A stretch of 64,000 bases of DNA from Aldrovandia affinis. Its lineage: Eukaryota; Chordata; Actinopteri; Notacanthiformes; Halosauridae. Positions 10,571-23,098 of this stretch are shown piece by piece. Numbering within the stretch: the first letter of the stretch is position 1; each line of letters starts with the position of its first letter. The notes below the pieces were generated by a model. The model saw only the letters and a program-made list of their open reading frames with translations. It made no database searches and had not been told where the DNA came from. Where the stretch lies: assembly GCA_029706075.1 (NCBI GenBank), contig JAINUG010000108.1, forward strand, positions 2,108,001-2,172,000, given 5' to 3'. A program made the position numbers and the translations under genes.

Positions 10571-13242
10571 AAAACAATGGGAGCTGATGACAGCAAGAGT
10601 TTTCCTTTAATGCGCTCGTGAACGGGGCCTTTCAGCACAGGCCTGCCTGTAAATCTTAACGACGTTGCTCACAGTCAATACTTGCTCGTTAATTAGCCGT
10701 GAGAAACATATGTAGCGGGGGGAGGCTGTATTTTATTGCGAGCTGCTGCGGCATATACTGTCCACGGCGCATAAATGAAAAACTAATCAACTTTCACAAG
10801 ATAAGATTGATCACCGAAAACTCACTTGTGCCTCTCCAGAGAGGGCCAGCATGCTTTCCGTGAGCACTGTGCCTGCAACCCGTGCCAGTGACAGCCGGCA
10901 TTAGAGGGAGCATACATCTGCACTGCCCCGGCCTGCCTGTGCTGAACACCCCTGCGTGCTCCCTGCCTCGCACGTCTTTGCAGTATTCTGGGCTTCGGCA
11001 GGAGGCAAGGGAAAACAAGAAATGTATTTTCCCATACACAATCTCATACTCATAAAAATAACTCTCACACAGCTTGTCTCGCACAGAGCAGCCCATTTCT
11101 TTTATTGCATAGAACAGACAAACAATTCCGTCGACATGACGAAACGAAAAATGCCCCGCTAATCTAACTCGAGAGGGCTTTTTTTCCCCTTTCGTGTTCC
11201 ACTCCTCATAACACGGGGTACGCAAAAACGATGCATCTTCATTTCTCCGCTGCGCCAACGCGAATCATTCATTTGACGATGCCCTTAACTGAAACCGTCG
11301 CACCGTCAAGTAAACGTATAGATTGAAATGAATGTGTTACTGTGGTGGATATAAATGACTTCAGCTCTGGAAAAATTGACTTCTTTTTATTATTTTTGTA
11401 GGTCCTGCCATTATCGATGATGACTCATAGGCCCTTATTCCTTTTTCGGTCTTGAGCTGCAAAGGTGACAGGAACTGCTTAAGGCATTGTGTCCATTTGC
11501 AGAATCCTCCCAAGGCCCTCCAGGATCAAGCTGTCTGAGATTTCAGGCCATTACAGTACCTCACAGCTACGCACGGTCAAATGGGAGCGTCCTGAGTGGA
11601 TCTGATCTAGCAGAGAGAACTGGAAACCCCCAGTAATTTCAAATTTGCAACAATGGATTCCCTTCGCTTGACGGACAATGTGGAGCGATGCAAGGGCAAG
11701 ACTACCATAGGGCGCATAACTAGGGCAAGTGTAAATATTTCATCGCTTTTCTTCATTTACTTACACACACAAATTGAGGCCGCTGCCCTGGTAGGTTCAG
11801 ACTTCAAAGCGCCGTGAATCGGCGATGCCTGAGCGGCTAATAACCGACGGCCCCGGACGAGCTCTTCAAACGGAAGCGGAGATTGCATCGCCTTTATTGC
11901 TTTTCCAAGCAGAAAGGTGCTCGTTTTTGTGCTGGCTCTTGTCACATTTCCGCGTCATGCGCCGTCGCCCACCGCAGTTAGGACGGAGTGAACGCTACAG
12001 CGATCTTCGAGAGCCCGTGTTTACTTATTAAACACTGGTGAATAAATCACCTGAGCCATCGTCTTGCTGAACGGGACCTCCGCTCGGCCACGCTCGAGCT
12101 GAGCTTTCGAGCGTAAGGTATCCGCTAAAGCCGGAGTTACGAGGCGTGGCGATAAGGTATCTCCTCGCTACAGGAAATAGGCGCATGTTCAATAAAAATG
12201 CACAGGACCCCAGTCTAACGAGACGTGGAGCTCAGAGCACTGTGCTCAGCCCAGGCTTCTGAACGAGGCCGATGTGTGACCGGGAATTTATGAGCCAGCT
12301 GTGAAAAAATGCAGCTGTGATAAAAAACTCATCACTACATGAATTACTGCCCAATATTCCCCTCCTAAAACATCCAGACATTCCCTTAATATGAGCAGAA
12401 ATGATTATAACTTTATTTAGGGGCGCTTAAAGGGGCCCCTTTTCCAGAGCGACTTTAAATTGCTTGATCTTACGCTATAACTCACTTCCACAGCGGGGTC
12501 TTGGCGGAGCGATTGTGTTGATGTATGTGGCTCAAGGGTACAACAGCCCAGCCCGACCCAGGATTCAAGCCCACCGCAAACAACCCACAACCCACAGGCC
12601 ACAGGTCCAGCGCTCAAATCACCACGCACACTGCTGCCCACTGGTCCTCCTCGCTCAGGAGCTTGGCGGTTACTCACATTATCTCTCAAGAAAAGTTACT
12701 TTATTGCACTACATTACCAGATATTTTAATCAGCCCAGATGTAATACATCTCCTCATTCACTCCACCAATTTGCATTTTAGTGCCCAAGCGCTCGCTCCA
12801 AGAGCTGATCTTCCCCCACAAATGAAATCCACCGCTCCACACTGAGAGGGGAATGTTCCACTGCTCCCCAGTGAGTGGGGGGGAGGTGCACCACTATTCC
12901 ACAGTGAAAAGGGGAATGTTCCATTGCTCAACAGAGCAAGCAGGGGGGAGGTTATGGCCAGAATCTGCAATCCCTGGCAACAGAGACTGCATTATATAAT
13001 ATGCTATAGTCTTTCATTAAAAGACCTCAGACTCATATTCGGTCATGCTTGCTGTCCAAGCTTTAAAAACAGAGGTATAAGAAAAAAAGGCAGGATTTCA
13101 GTGGAACCACAGGTAGCCACATGATACCATGTCACAGTGAAATCAAACAGATGGTGGCAACGCCAGAGGGGACACAAATAAACCCCTCTGGCCACGTGAC
13201 TGTGTTAGTGCAGTCACACAGACATCGGTGTAGTGCCGAGCA

Positions 13243-13607
13243 AGGATCAGTTTTGCCTTTTAGCTCATAATGGATAGGGTTTTACCACAGTGGGGGAGTG
13301 CTGATCTAGGATCAATTTGGCCTTTTAGCTCATAATGGATAAGGTTTTACCACAGTGGGGGAGTGCTAATCTAGGATCAGTTTGGCCTTTTAGCTCATAA
13401 TGGATAAGGTTTTACCACAGTGGGGGAGTGCTGATCTAGGATCAGTTTGGCCTTTTAGCTCATAATGGATAAGGTTTTAACACAGTGGGGGGAGTGCTCT
13501 AGGATCAGTTTGGCCTTTTAGCTCATATAATGGATAAGGTTTTAACACAGTGGGGGGAGTGCTGATCTAGGATCAGTTTGGCCTTTTAGCTCATAATGGA
13601 TAAGGTT
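13243..13607. repeat. 65-bp minisatellite, about 5.6 copies, beside exon 10
   Basis: Six copies of a unit with ggccttttagctcataatgg, then ggttttaccacagtggggga and gtgctgatctaggatca. Successive copies are nearly identical, with period 65 (one copy has a short deletion near 13498). The unit contains the near-palindrome ctgatctaggatcag. A diverged variant, ctgatcctggatcagcactc, continues to 13650, close to the exon 10 donor. Confidence 0.93.
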
Positions 13608-13681
13608 GGGCTGTGAACAGAGGGAACCTGATCCTGGATCAGCACTCTGAGACTCTTTGTGAAGCCGGGCCCTGATCTCAC

Positions 13682-13894
13682 CTTCAGGTCCTGCTGCCGG
13701 GCCTCCTCCAGGTCCTGCATGGCGCAGCAGTGGGCCTCCTGCAGGCTGTGCTCCCTGCGCTGGTGCTCCATCTCCAGCTCCTGCAGCTGCTGGCTGAGGT
13801 GCTCCCGCTCCTGGTTGAACTGCGCCTGCAGCTGCTGCAGGGAGCTCTGCGACTGCGACAGCTGCATCTCCAGGCTCTGCTTCAGCAGCGAGAT
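13682..13894 (-). CDS. fam184a: FAM184A coding exon 10
   Basis: This 213-base exon encodes 71 codons opening with ISLLKQSLEMQLSQSQSSLQ and continuing QLQAQFNQEREHLSQQLQEL. This is one of the best conserved stretches of FAM184A (human ISLLKQNLEIQLSQSQTSLQ). It ends EEARQQDLK. The acceptor is ctcccag|ATC and the donor is CTGAAG|gtgaga, phase 0. A 65-bp minisatellite lies about 75 bases inside the following intron. Confidence 0.95.
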
Positions 13895-16800
13895 CTGGGA
13901 GGGGGCGGAAAGGAGAGGGACCCACGGTTCAGATCGCATCCGTATCGGGGCTGCTCCTCTCGGGCCGAAACAGCACCAGAGAGACTCAATCGAAGCCAAA
14001 ATCGAAGGGATTGGCGTTAACTCTCCATGTCAGATCGGAGGCAGCATTGGGCGTGTTCTATTACCAAAACATCTCAGATGATCAAAAGTTGAATTAAACA
14101 TGTTTTGCATGGAATGGCATAAAGTAGCGTACGACTCAATTTCTTATTGAAACACAAGGCCAATCCGTTCTGCGTTTTGATTGAATCGTCCCCTTAATCC
14201 TGCCTGCGGTTTCACCTCAACCTATGCTGATTCAGCCCATCCCCGAGGCTATGCAATGCATGGAACTACAATTCGTGTGCAATGACTTAACTAGGAATTG
14301 GACGGCCTTTGCTTTCAAATTAACAATGAGATGAACCACCCAGTCTTTGTGTTTGGGAAAAAACAAACCTTTGTCGACACACTAACCTTCCCTGACACTA
14401 CAGCTAGGGGTGTGTTTGTTTTTGTCCTCTCTAATTTAGCTCTGCTGTCTCGCATATTGATTTTTAAGTCTAATTACAATTTGGACAACACACACAAAGG
14501 ATACTTAGCAGACGTGTAAGAGAGCAAGACAAAACTTTAGTCTCCCGATTTCATTACCTGGATATCGGCATTCAATTGTAATACAGCAAACGTACACATA
14601 CGTGTCCAAGCGCTTGTGAGGATTCAACGTAGAGTCTTAGAGACAGTGCAGAGTGAAGGCATTGACAAGAAACTAAAAAAAGGAAAAAGGAAACATTCCC
14701 ATCCTACATGACTCAACACACATTTTGGGCACGGAGTGAGATGAAGCACGCTGCATCTGTAATGTTCATGCACTTGTGCTGCAGCGTCGCTATGAGAACC
14801 TGCCGGAAGGTGAAACAGTCACTGTGCAATCGCAACGGAAACAGATGCTCCCGTCTCTGTGAACACAGAACCTCTGGGTTAAACAAACCAGACTGCTGAT
14901 CAACTCGCCCTGATATTTTTTAAAACCAAGAAAACCGCTTAATTCCCAAGCAATCTGAAAAGACGCTCAGATGTGGTAATGACACGGCATATCATATACT
15001 AAAGAAGGGGGGGGGGGAATCACACGGCACAGAAAGGTAGTCTTTCGCATCAAAGGAACAGAAAAATACACTTTTCACAAAGACGGTAAAAAAAATGTTA
15101 AAAAAAAAATCCCAGCGTGCACCAAGAGTCAAGTCCGAGCACATAAATAAATGTAAATGTGAAAAAAAGCCTTATTAAAATAATGAGTTTTCATGCGCGT
15201 TGCTTGGGAACTGGATGATATTAGCTTCGCTGCAGCAGTCTTTTCACTCTCTTGGCAGCCCTGCCTCTGGCGATATGTGGAGCAGCCATACGCTCTTTCA
15301 GAAGGGTCTGGGTGCAGTGGTGACCTATCAGCCAGGGTGCAGCCGAACACACTAGCTCCAACAGAGCCTTGCCACACTGCAAATGCTCCCAAAACTCACA
15401 GAGGAAAAACAAAAGGTAGAACACAGACGCTCTCAAACTGAAACCAGGATCGTTTGTGCAAGCCAGAACACGTCCAAATAAGAAAAGAACGAAACAAGAG
15501 AGAAGAGAATCTTGCAAGGCCAGCATGCGAGCCACACAGAGTAAATATATATGTTTGTAGATATATATTTTGGTCAAAAAATGAATAAAAAAAGGAAAGT
15601 GTGTAAGTGGCTTCACTTACATTACTGATTGACTTATGTAAAGCTTCACCAAGCGATTGCCGCTATGAGGGGGGAAAAAATCACAGGAATAAAGGGAGAC
15701 ATTCAGGAATCAACGAGGCAAAAAAGGAAACTTAAAATAAAAATGTATTTTTTTTTTTATGATCCAGAAGGGAAGAGTACATTTTGGTCAGGGCAGTAAA
15801 AAAACAAAAAAAACAACAACAAAAAAAAACAGCCATGTTAGAGAAGGCATTAGCTTGTGGTTACAGGTGAATAACTGACACTGTACCCCATAAAGTGCAG
15901 TTTAGACACGACTGGAATGAGAAGTACAGAGAATTGTGCCAAACCAAACACTATTTTTTGTTTGAACCAAACCAAAAATTGAAACCAAAAATTTAAGAGA
16001 AATTCGATTAAGCAAGCCTTTCCCATCAGAGCCAATTTGATTGAAGCCCTTAACCCTGTTGAATTTTAATGCAATTATAAGCCACAAGTGCTCTTAAACA
16101 TCCTGTTTTAATCATATATGATTGCCCTATTCAGCCCACGTTGTGAAGCCTGCAGTTTGAGATGATTTAAATGAACCAATCCGAATAAATATCCAATGGA
16201 GGGAATTAAAGTGAGGACCTAAACTGCAAAACGTTCTATAAAAAGACATACTTCCTCTAAACATCTCCATTTGGAAGAGCTGGGACAGTGAGAAGACTGC
16301 GCAGCTGGACAGAAGCAGCTGCGCAGTGCTCTGTGTGACTGAGGGGATCTACGCAGTTCTATTAAAATGGCAGATATGTGCAAGGTAAGGTGTGGTTCAG
16401 ATCTCCTTTACTGTGCAATGGCCACTTTATCTGGTCACTTGGCACAGACAATGATGAGACTATATGGAAAAGTAGTCTGGCGCTTCTAGTGCTGGAACCA
16501 CTATGCAGCAGTCATACCAGCTCTCTCTGTTCTCTGCAGTGGTGAGACTGATTCTCTTTATCGAATCACTGAGTCTGTACAGGGCAAAGGGCTCTGAGCT
16601 GACCTGTGCTTGTGAGGGCAGCAGACAGACCGCCTGTGCTGTCAAGTTGTGACCGGGTGTTGGTGTGACCAGATATCAGTGCGACCGGATGTTGTGTGAC
16701 TGGGTGTTGGTGTGACCAGGTGTTGGTACGACCGGGTGTTGGTGCGACCGGGTGTTGGTGCTACCGGGTGTTGGTGCGACCGGGTGTTAGTGCGAATGCG

Positions 16801-17189
16801 TGTTGGTGTGACCAGATATCAGTGCGACCGGATGTTGTGTGACTGGGTGTTGGTGCGACCAGGGGTTGGTGTGACCAGGTGTTGGGTGTGACTGGATGTT
16901 GGTGTGACTGGATGTTGGTGTGACTGGATGTTGGTGCGACCGGGTGTTGGTGCGACCAGGGGTTGGTGTGACCAGGTGTTGGTGTGACCAGGTGTTGGTG
17001 TGACTGGGTGTTGGTGTAAACGCGTGTTGGTGTGACCGGGTGTTGGTGCGACCAGGTGCTGGTGTGACTGGTTGTTGGTGTAAACGCGTGTTGGTGTGAC
17101 CAGGTGTTGGTGTGACTGGGTGTTGGTGTAAACACGTGTGTTGGTGTGACCAGGTCAGCTGTGCTCTGCTGCAGAGGGGCATGCATTAC
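13895..17189 (-). other. fam184a: Intron 9 of FAM184A (3295 bp)
   Basis: Apart from the 16-bp minisatellite at its 5' end this intron shows simple runs (G run near 15007, A runs near 15097 and 15800) and no recognisable gene or transposon. Confidence 0.75.
16649..17155. repeat. 16-bp minisatellite, about 31 copies, beside exon 9
   Basis: A tandem array with consensus gtgaccgggtgttggt and variants gcgacc, gtgactgg and gtgtaaacgcgt. A longer-range duplication is visible: the block gaccagatatcagtgcgacc appears near 16667 and again near 16810. The minus strand is open across the array (a TPSHTN-like repeat) because 16-base units shift frame regularly, but this is intron, not protein. Confidence 0.93.
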
Positions 17190-17340
17190 CTGCTCCAGGA
17201 GGTCCTCCACCTTCCTCTGCCAGCCCTCCCTCGCCGTGCCCAGGTCCTGATCCTTGCTCTGTGCCAGGTGCAGGAGCGCGGCCCGCTTGTCATCATCGTG
17301 CTCCTCCCGCAGCTCCTCCCGAAGCTTCTTACACTCCTGC
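17190..17340 (-). CDS. fam184a: FAM184A coding exon 9
   Basis: This 151-base exon completes the split arginine (AG|G) and reads QECKKLREELREEHDDDKRA, then LHLAQSKDQDLGTAREGWQR and KVEDLLEQ. The human counterpart is QECSKLREEL...KKVEDLLNQ. The acceptor chosen is ccctcgcag|GCAG. The alternative AG three bases later would lose the glutamine but stay in frame. The donor is GAGCAG|gtaatg, phase 0. A 16-bp minisatellite begins 34 bases into the intron. Confidence 0.93.
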
Positions 17341-17843
17341 CTGCGAGGGGGGAGCCGGGACGTCCCGCATGGTTAAGCCCCTGTCATGCACACCGTCCCC
17401 CAAAAGTACATTCAGTGCTACGCATTTCCCCCTGTCAAAACACGTCCCACCAAAGACAGTGATATACAATGGGATCGGTTAACTGTTTATGCTACTCGTG
17501 GCTCACTCCTTATTGGCTATTTCCGAGGACTCTAAATGTCCTTCTGAGAGCAGCACGGTCAAACTGTGAGCTGTGAGGATCCTATTACAATTGTGAGGTA
17601 TGTGGATTTTTATAGTGATTACATAGCGAAAGGTTACCCATCAGTTAATCTTAAAGTTATTAAAGTTAACGTTACAAAAAAATTTACAAAGCTGAAATGA
17701 TTACCAATTATATTTTGTGATAGCATTATTGTTCTACTATCTGTAAGAGGCCTGGCAAGACTAATTAATCAGCATGGGTGTATCGATCAACATTATTATT
17801 ATTTTTTAATTCTATTATTTTAAATAAAATTATGATATATTAT

Positions 17844-18240
17844 ACGCGAATACAAGCGGCTGAAATGAGTTTCCTCCGCAGGGTGTCTGGGCTCTCCCTT
17901 AGAGATAGGGTGAGGAGCTCGGTCATCCGGGAGGGGCTCAGAGTAGAACCGCTGCTCCTCCGCGTCGAGAGGAGCCAGATGAGGTGGCTGGGGCATCTGG
18001 TTAGGATGCCTCCTGGACGCCTCCCGGGAGGAGTGTTCCGGGCACGTCCCACCGGGAGGAGGCCCGGGGAAGACCCAGGACACGCTGGAGAGACTATGTC
18101 TCGGCTGGCCTGGGAACGCCTCGGGATTCCCGGAAGAGCTGGACGAAGTGGCCGGGAGAGGGAAGTCTGGGTCTCCCTGCTTAGGACGCTGCCCCCGCGA
18201 CCCGAACAGGACAAGCGGTAGACGATGGATGGATGGATGG
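17844..18240 (+). mobile_element. Rex3-like (RTE clade) LINE, 5'-truncated
   Basis: The plus strand encodes the end of a reverse transcriptase ORF: RRVSGLSLRDRVRSSVIREG, then RWLGHLVRMPPGRLPGGVFR and RLAWERLGIP. It finishes with a GATG tandem tail and almost no 3' untranslated region, as known for fish Rex3. The 12-bp sequence atgatatattat stands at both edges (17832-17843 and 18241-18252), a clean target duplication. Frame is disrupted relative to a working ORF (for example after RRPGEDPGH). Confidence 0.82.
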
Positions 18241-18272
18241 ATGATATATTATTACTTTACTATATTTATATA

Positions 18273-18360
18273 TTTGTGTGTAAACATACACACACTATGT
18301 ATATATAAAGTTACACACAAACACACAACTTATATATATATATACGGTATATATATATTT
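18273..18360. repeat. AT-rich low-complexity tract with TA and CACA runs
   Basis: Short TATATA and ACACAC runs just downstream of the Rex3-like tail. No coding content. Confidence 0.7.
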
Positions 18361-19298
18361 ATTCTTGAAAGAACCTGTAAAAAATAATTCCAATGTAAAT
18401 ATACATATATTTACAAATGCCAATGAATAGACTTGACAATATAACTATTGTGAAACTATTGTGCAAAATCATCCCATCCAAAAGTGTCTGTGCAAATAAG
18501 ACACAATAAGACCAGCTTACAGTAGCCATCATCTCCGGGCATAGCCTTCAGTTTTGATCCAAAGCGATACACAGTATGGAACTCAAATCAGCATTCTCTC
18601 CTGCCTTTCACAAACAGTGAATATGATGTATTCCTTAAAATTGCTTCAACACTGCCAACAGTTCAGTGTTGAGAAATTAATGTCATACTTTTTCCCCCCA
18701 AAAAAACCTTGCTTCCAAGATCCACCAACTGCACACGAAGAGAGCAAACCTTCGGGATGATGAAGTTCTCGTACGTACACTAAAATGTTCCCCCTCTGAA
18801 TATTTCACACCCGGCGCGGTTTTAAGACCCTCTTACGGCTCCGAACGCTCGTCGGGATGAATGATGCACAGCTCCACACAAGGAATTTGTTAGGAGTGTG
18901 TGGGCCGTGTGGGGGGTTGGTGGGAGATCTGGCACTGTGCATATTTAATAAACTGAAATCCATTTGCACTTCTCTCTCGAGCGGAGCTCATCATGAGGGG
19001 AGCTAAATGGTAAAATGGAGGCCGGCAATCTCACGGTCCATTCTGTGTAACAGGGCAGGGGAGACTGCCTTTAAAGCATCAATTCATCCACGGCAGGAGG
19101 GCGCAGGGGGCCTCTGAGGTTAACTGGTACATTATTGGCCATAATTACAGAGTGCCTCCAGCTGCCCGTTGAACCTCTGGGTGTTTCATTGTCATCTTGG
19201 AGGGTACGGGAGAAAGTAATGCCTTGCGGCAGCTCACGCCAAAAATACATCCCACCTCTACGTTACTCTGTGTCCAGTGAAATGGTTTGCAATTTAGG

Positions 19299-19864
19299 TA
19301 ACTGACAAAATAAAGGAAACACTTGAGTAAATGAAGGGTTCTGGCAGCTTTTTTATGGTGTGGGGTGCATTTTCCCGGCACGGTTTAGGTCCACTCAACC
19401 CCTTAGGAGGCAAGATAAACACAAAGGCAAAATATTTATTCAAAGCCATTCTGAGTGATCACCTTCATCCTATGGTAAAGCACTTCTATCCTGATGAGAG
19501 TGGTCTCTTCCGGGATGACAATGCCCCAATCCACAGGGCAGGAGTGGTGAGGGAATGTTTTGATAAGCATGAAAACCATGTGAACCATATGCCATGGCCA
19601 TGTTAGTCAACAGATCTCAATCTAATTGAACACTTATGGGAGATTCTGGAGCGACACCCGAGAAAACGTTTTCCACCATCATCAACAAACCCCAAATGAT
19701 GGAATTTCTTGTTGAAAAATGTAATTGCATCCCTCCAATAGAGATCCAGACACATGTAGATTCTATGCCAAGGCACATTGAAGTTGTTCTGGCAGCTTGT
19801 GGTGGCCCAACACCCTATTAAGACTGCCCTATTATTGTTGGCGTTTCTTTTATTTTGGCAGTTA
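19299..19864 (+). mobile_element. Tc1/mariner-like element, internally deleted copy 1
   Basis: The ends taactgacaaaataaaggaa and, read inward from the right, taactgccaaaataaaagaa are matching terminal inverted repeats. Inside is the C-terminal half of a Tc1-type transposase: MVWGAFSRHGLG, then LFRDDNAPIHRA with the second catalytic Asp, and LNLIEHLWEIL with the catalytic Glu. A stop codon interrupts at WPC*. The N-terminal half is missing, since sequence jumps from the left end directly to gggttctggcagctttttta. Confidence 0.82.
19331..19606 (+). pseudogene. Tc1-like transposase remnant
   Basis: A 91-codon open frame carrying the MVWGAFS and RDDNAPIHRAGVVRECFDKH motifs of Tc1-like DDE transposases. 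It ends at a stop just before the STDLNLIEHLW segment, which continues in the same frame. The DNA-binding N-terminus is absent, so the product could not act as a transposase. Confidence 0.75.
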
Positions 19865-20815
19865 CCTGTACCACTTGCAAGAGGTCTGACTCGTGTGTTA
19901 ATTGTTATCTGCAAGAAAATGGGAACGCGAAGGGGAACCAGGCTACTCGTGGTTTCCTCGCAGCGAACGAACAGCAGAACAGTGGGAAGAGCCCACGTCT
20001 GGCCCGGAGACGCTCGGCAGACCACTCTGATCCTGATTGACTGAGACAGAGTCATCTCCACGCACGCGAGGATAAAGCCAAAAGCACCAGTCTGTTTAAT
20101 TATCTGGAACAAAATCACTCATCACCTGATTAGCCTTCCCCGTTAGGGGGCGGAAACGACGGATCGAACGCAATGCACACTTGAAAGGCAGACGGAGAGG
20201 AGCGTCGTAACGTGGAGGTAGCTACCCTGAGATCCGTCAGTCAGTCACGACCGGTGTCGGCACTGCAGCAATGACAGACTCGCACGGAACTGACATATCA
20301 GGTCATGGCTTAACTCTGAAGGGATTTCTTTGAGTCGAGTTGAAATGACATGAAGACATTGCACCAACTCACAGCACCTAGGCCACAAAAACAATAGGAG
20401 CTTTTCTCCTATTATTCACAAGCACAAGGCAACCTCGACGGTGACAATAACAGGGATACAAAATAAATATTGAATGAGATGTGCCAAATCATTCTTAACT
20501 CTGATTCCACGCAAGCATTCCTGCAGGTGTGTGGACTGCCAGATGCCAGGAACGCAGATGTTGCACCAATAGAGACCTGAGAGCCCTGTCAAGACTGCTG
20601 CACTCGAACATTGTTAGCATTGTTTCCGCTCGCTAATGCAGTCAGCGATAAAATGCAGCATTACATAAAATAAACAGTGGAGGCTTTCATCTGAGCGCCG
20701 CCCCTTATCTGTGCTCATCACCTCCGTCTGAGTACGAGCAGCAGACAATTTTCTGACAGGCTGTCAGTCGAGATGAAAGGGGCCTGCTTTCGAGCACATC
20801 TGCAGTGCGCGCAAG

Positions 20816-20978
<163 letters not shown>

Positions 20979-22429
20979 CAAAACCTCAGCAGGTCCCTCT
21001 CTTACTCTCTCTCTCCTTCAGCCCTCCAACACTCCGGCAGCCCCATTGTCGTGCCAAAGGTTGGCTAATTAGAGATGGTGAAAAGCTGAAAGCCGACAAG
21101 CAGCACAGCGTGAAATGGCTAAAAGGTGAACTTGAACTTGGCCTCACGCATTGCCCACATAAATGAGCGGACAGCAAAACATCTACCGAAGGCAAGGGGG
21201 AATAAGAGCGAAGTCTTTTCTTTTCTGAGTAACACATTCAGTTATGAAATACAATGCCCAGTTAGATGTCTCTGGGCTTATCTAACGTCCTATTTCACTA
21301 ATAAATCTTGTTTCATTCCAACCTTTGCTCACAATAATTACACTATACAAGCAATATGCAGATAGAACATCAGATCAGAGTTCATAATTGCATCTGTATT
21401 TTGGGGAAAAAAAGTTTCAATTCATCACACAACATTATGTAAAATTATTCAGCCTCAAATAAAAATGGAAGAGGCTACGAGCCAGGTAATTGGAGAATAT
21501 GAACACCTCCAGGATTGGAATGGAAAATTTAAATACAAAATACTAAATATTACATAAAAAATAAATATATATACTGTATTTTTTAATAAAACATCAAATA
21601 ACGGACAGATTATCTTCAAATAAAAGGCATTTCTCTTTAATTTGCTATTTTGCCTTTATTACATACACAATTCTCCAGGTTTTATGAAGACATTAATTGA
21701 CTCCAGTGAGGGAGTTCTGGCTCTAATCAAAGTCTTCTGGATGTGTCGGAAAGAGCTCTTCAACATCCCTGCTCAGACATAGCCAATGTCGCACAGATTC
21801 ATTCAAATTCAAATGCCCCATCATTGTTCCAGCAAAGCCCTTTTCCACTTGAAATTCAAAGGCAGCTAAAGGTCTCATCTTTCTCCTCAAATCCCATATC
21901 ATACTTAGTTCATTAAGATCTTACCCTTTTGAGCCATGCGGGTGAAATTAACAAGCTCCCATACCAATTATTCTGTTGCTGAACTACTCCTTTCACCTCA
22001 GAGAAGCCCCTTTTAGTGCAATGCTGGGGACAATGAAGAAACAAATTAACCAAAAAATGTATAATATAAAAATAAAAAATAAAAGTTTTAGATGTATCAT
22101 GAACAAACATGACTATGGATCTATGAGACTGAAGAATGATGCTGAATGAGATTGCTGTGGAGACATGGTCCTGACCGTAGACCACACTGTCAACCAGGTA
22201 ACGAGGAATCAGAGGCCCTGCCACCTCTGTCCTTCTGGGGATCAAATACCTGAAGAATGGCAAAGCGCAGGTAATTGGGATGTACAGTTGACTGGAGAAA
22301 ATACACAACATCATCCATGTTGCAGGAGGGGAACCCACTGAACACTGCCCAGGATGTAGTCAACCCCCAAGTGGAGTGAACCAAGGGCTTTGGGCCTAAG
22401 CCATCTAAGCCATCACTCTAATTAGCATG

Positions 22430-23098
22430 GGATATTGCCTCAAGCAACCAGCGGTGTTCTGTGAGCACAGATACACCAAGTTCACACATGTCACCCCGCT
22501 AGTCACCTCTCTGCACTGGCTCCCTATTGCAGCATGCATCTCATTTAAATCACTGGTGCTAGCTTATCAAGCTGCTAGAGGAAACGTTCCCTCCTACCCC
22601 CAGTCACTCATCACACCCTACACCCCAGCCAGACCCCTCTGCTCTGCCTCCTCTGGCAAACTGACTGTCCCATCTGTCCAGGCCCCAGGCAGCCGCTCCT
22701 CGCGGTCTCGCCTCTTCTCTGTCCTGACCCCCCGGTGGTGGAATGATCTTTGTCACTCGGTCAGGACCGGCCATCTTCCGCAAGAGACTCAGATCCCACC
22801 TCTTCAGATTCTACTACCACTGATTCTGTACATTAACTAATTGTCATCACCACTGCTTACATGTTTAATATCGTATTTTGTATTTATGTTTAATATTGTA
22901 TTAAAAAAATAATAAAATAAAATGAATTCTACTAACCTTTTCTTTCCCTGTGTTACAGGTACGGTATGCAGCTGCCAACAATGATGTCTATTGCTGTATT
23001 ACTACACTGATCTCTTGCGCAAACAATGATTGATCTTACCAGGCATAAATGCACAGCTTGTAAGTCGCTCTGGATAAGAGCATCTGCTAAATGGCAAA
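22430..23098 (+). mobile_element. L2-clade LINE, 3' portion
   Basis: The plus strand encodes the ORF2 C-terminus: THVTPLVTSLHWLPIAACIS, then FKSLVLAYQAA, TPARPLCSASSGKL and SRLFSVLTPRWWNDL. A frameshift near 22780 is followed by RLRSHLFRFYYH and a stop. The 3' end reads taagtcgctctggataagag and catctgctaaatgg, the tail hairpin of UnaL2-type LINEs. 5' truncated and dead. Confidence 0.85.

Larger units (their letters stand above)
6471..13681 (-). other. fam184a: Intron 10 of FAM184A (7211 bp)
   Basis: Besides the Harbinger-like element, the tRNA-headed SINE at 10217-10570 and the 65-bp minisatellite listed separately, nothing gene-like is seen. A 154-codon open frame on the minus strand at 10794-11258 has no recognisable domain. 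Two imperfect 50-60 bp repeats with ggggaatgttccactgctc-type cores lie at 12843-12955. Confidence 0.75.

Noticed and set aside
10794-11258. A 154-codon open frame on the minus strand
   Set aside because: No recognisable domain, no splice context and ordinary intron composition. It could be chance, and I see no evidence that it is translated.
16761-17210. Repeat protein-like open frame (HTNTWSHQHP type) on the minus strand
   Set aside because: It is a read-through of the 16-bp minisatellite behind the exon 9 donor. The donor and the next exon show that it is intron.
21913-22384. Minus-strand frames with SCNMDDVVYFLQSTVHPNYL
   Set aside because: It looks protein-like over about 60 residues and might be a decayed mobile-element piece, but I cannot assign it to a family, so it is not listed as a gene.
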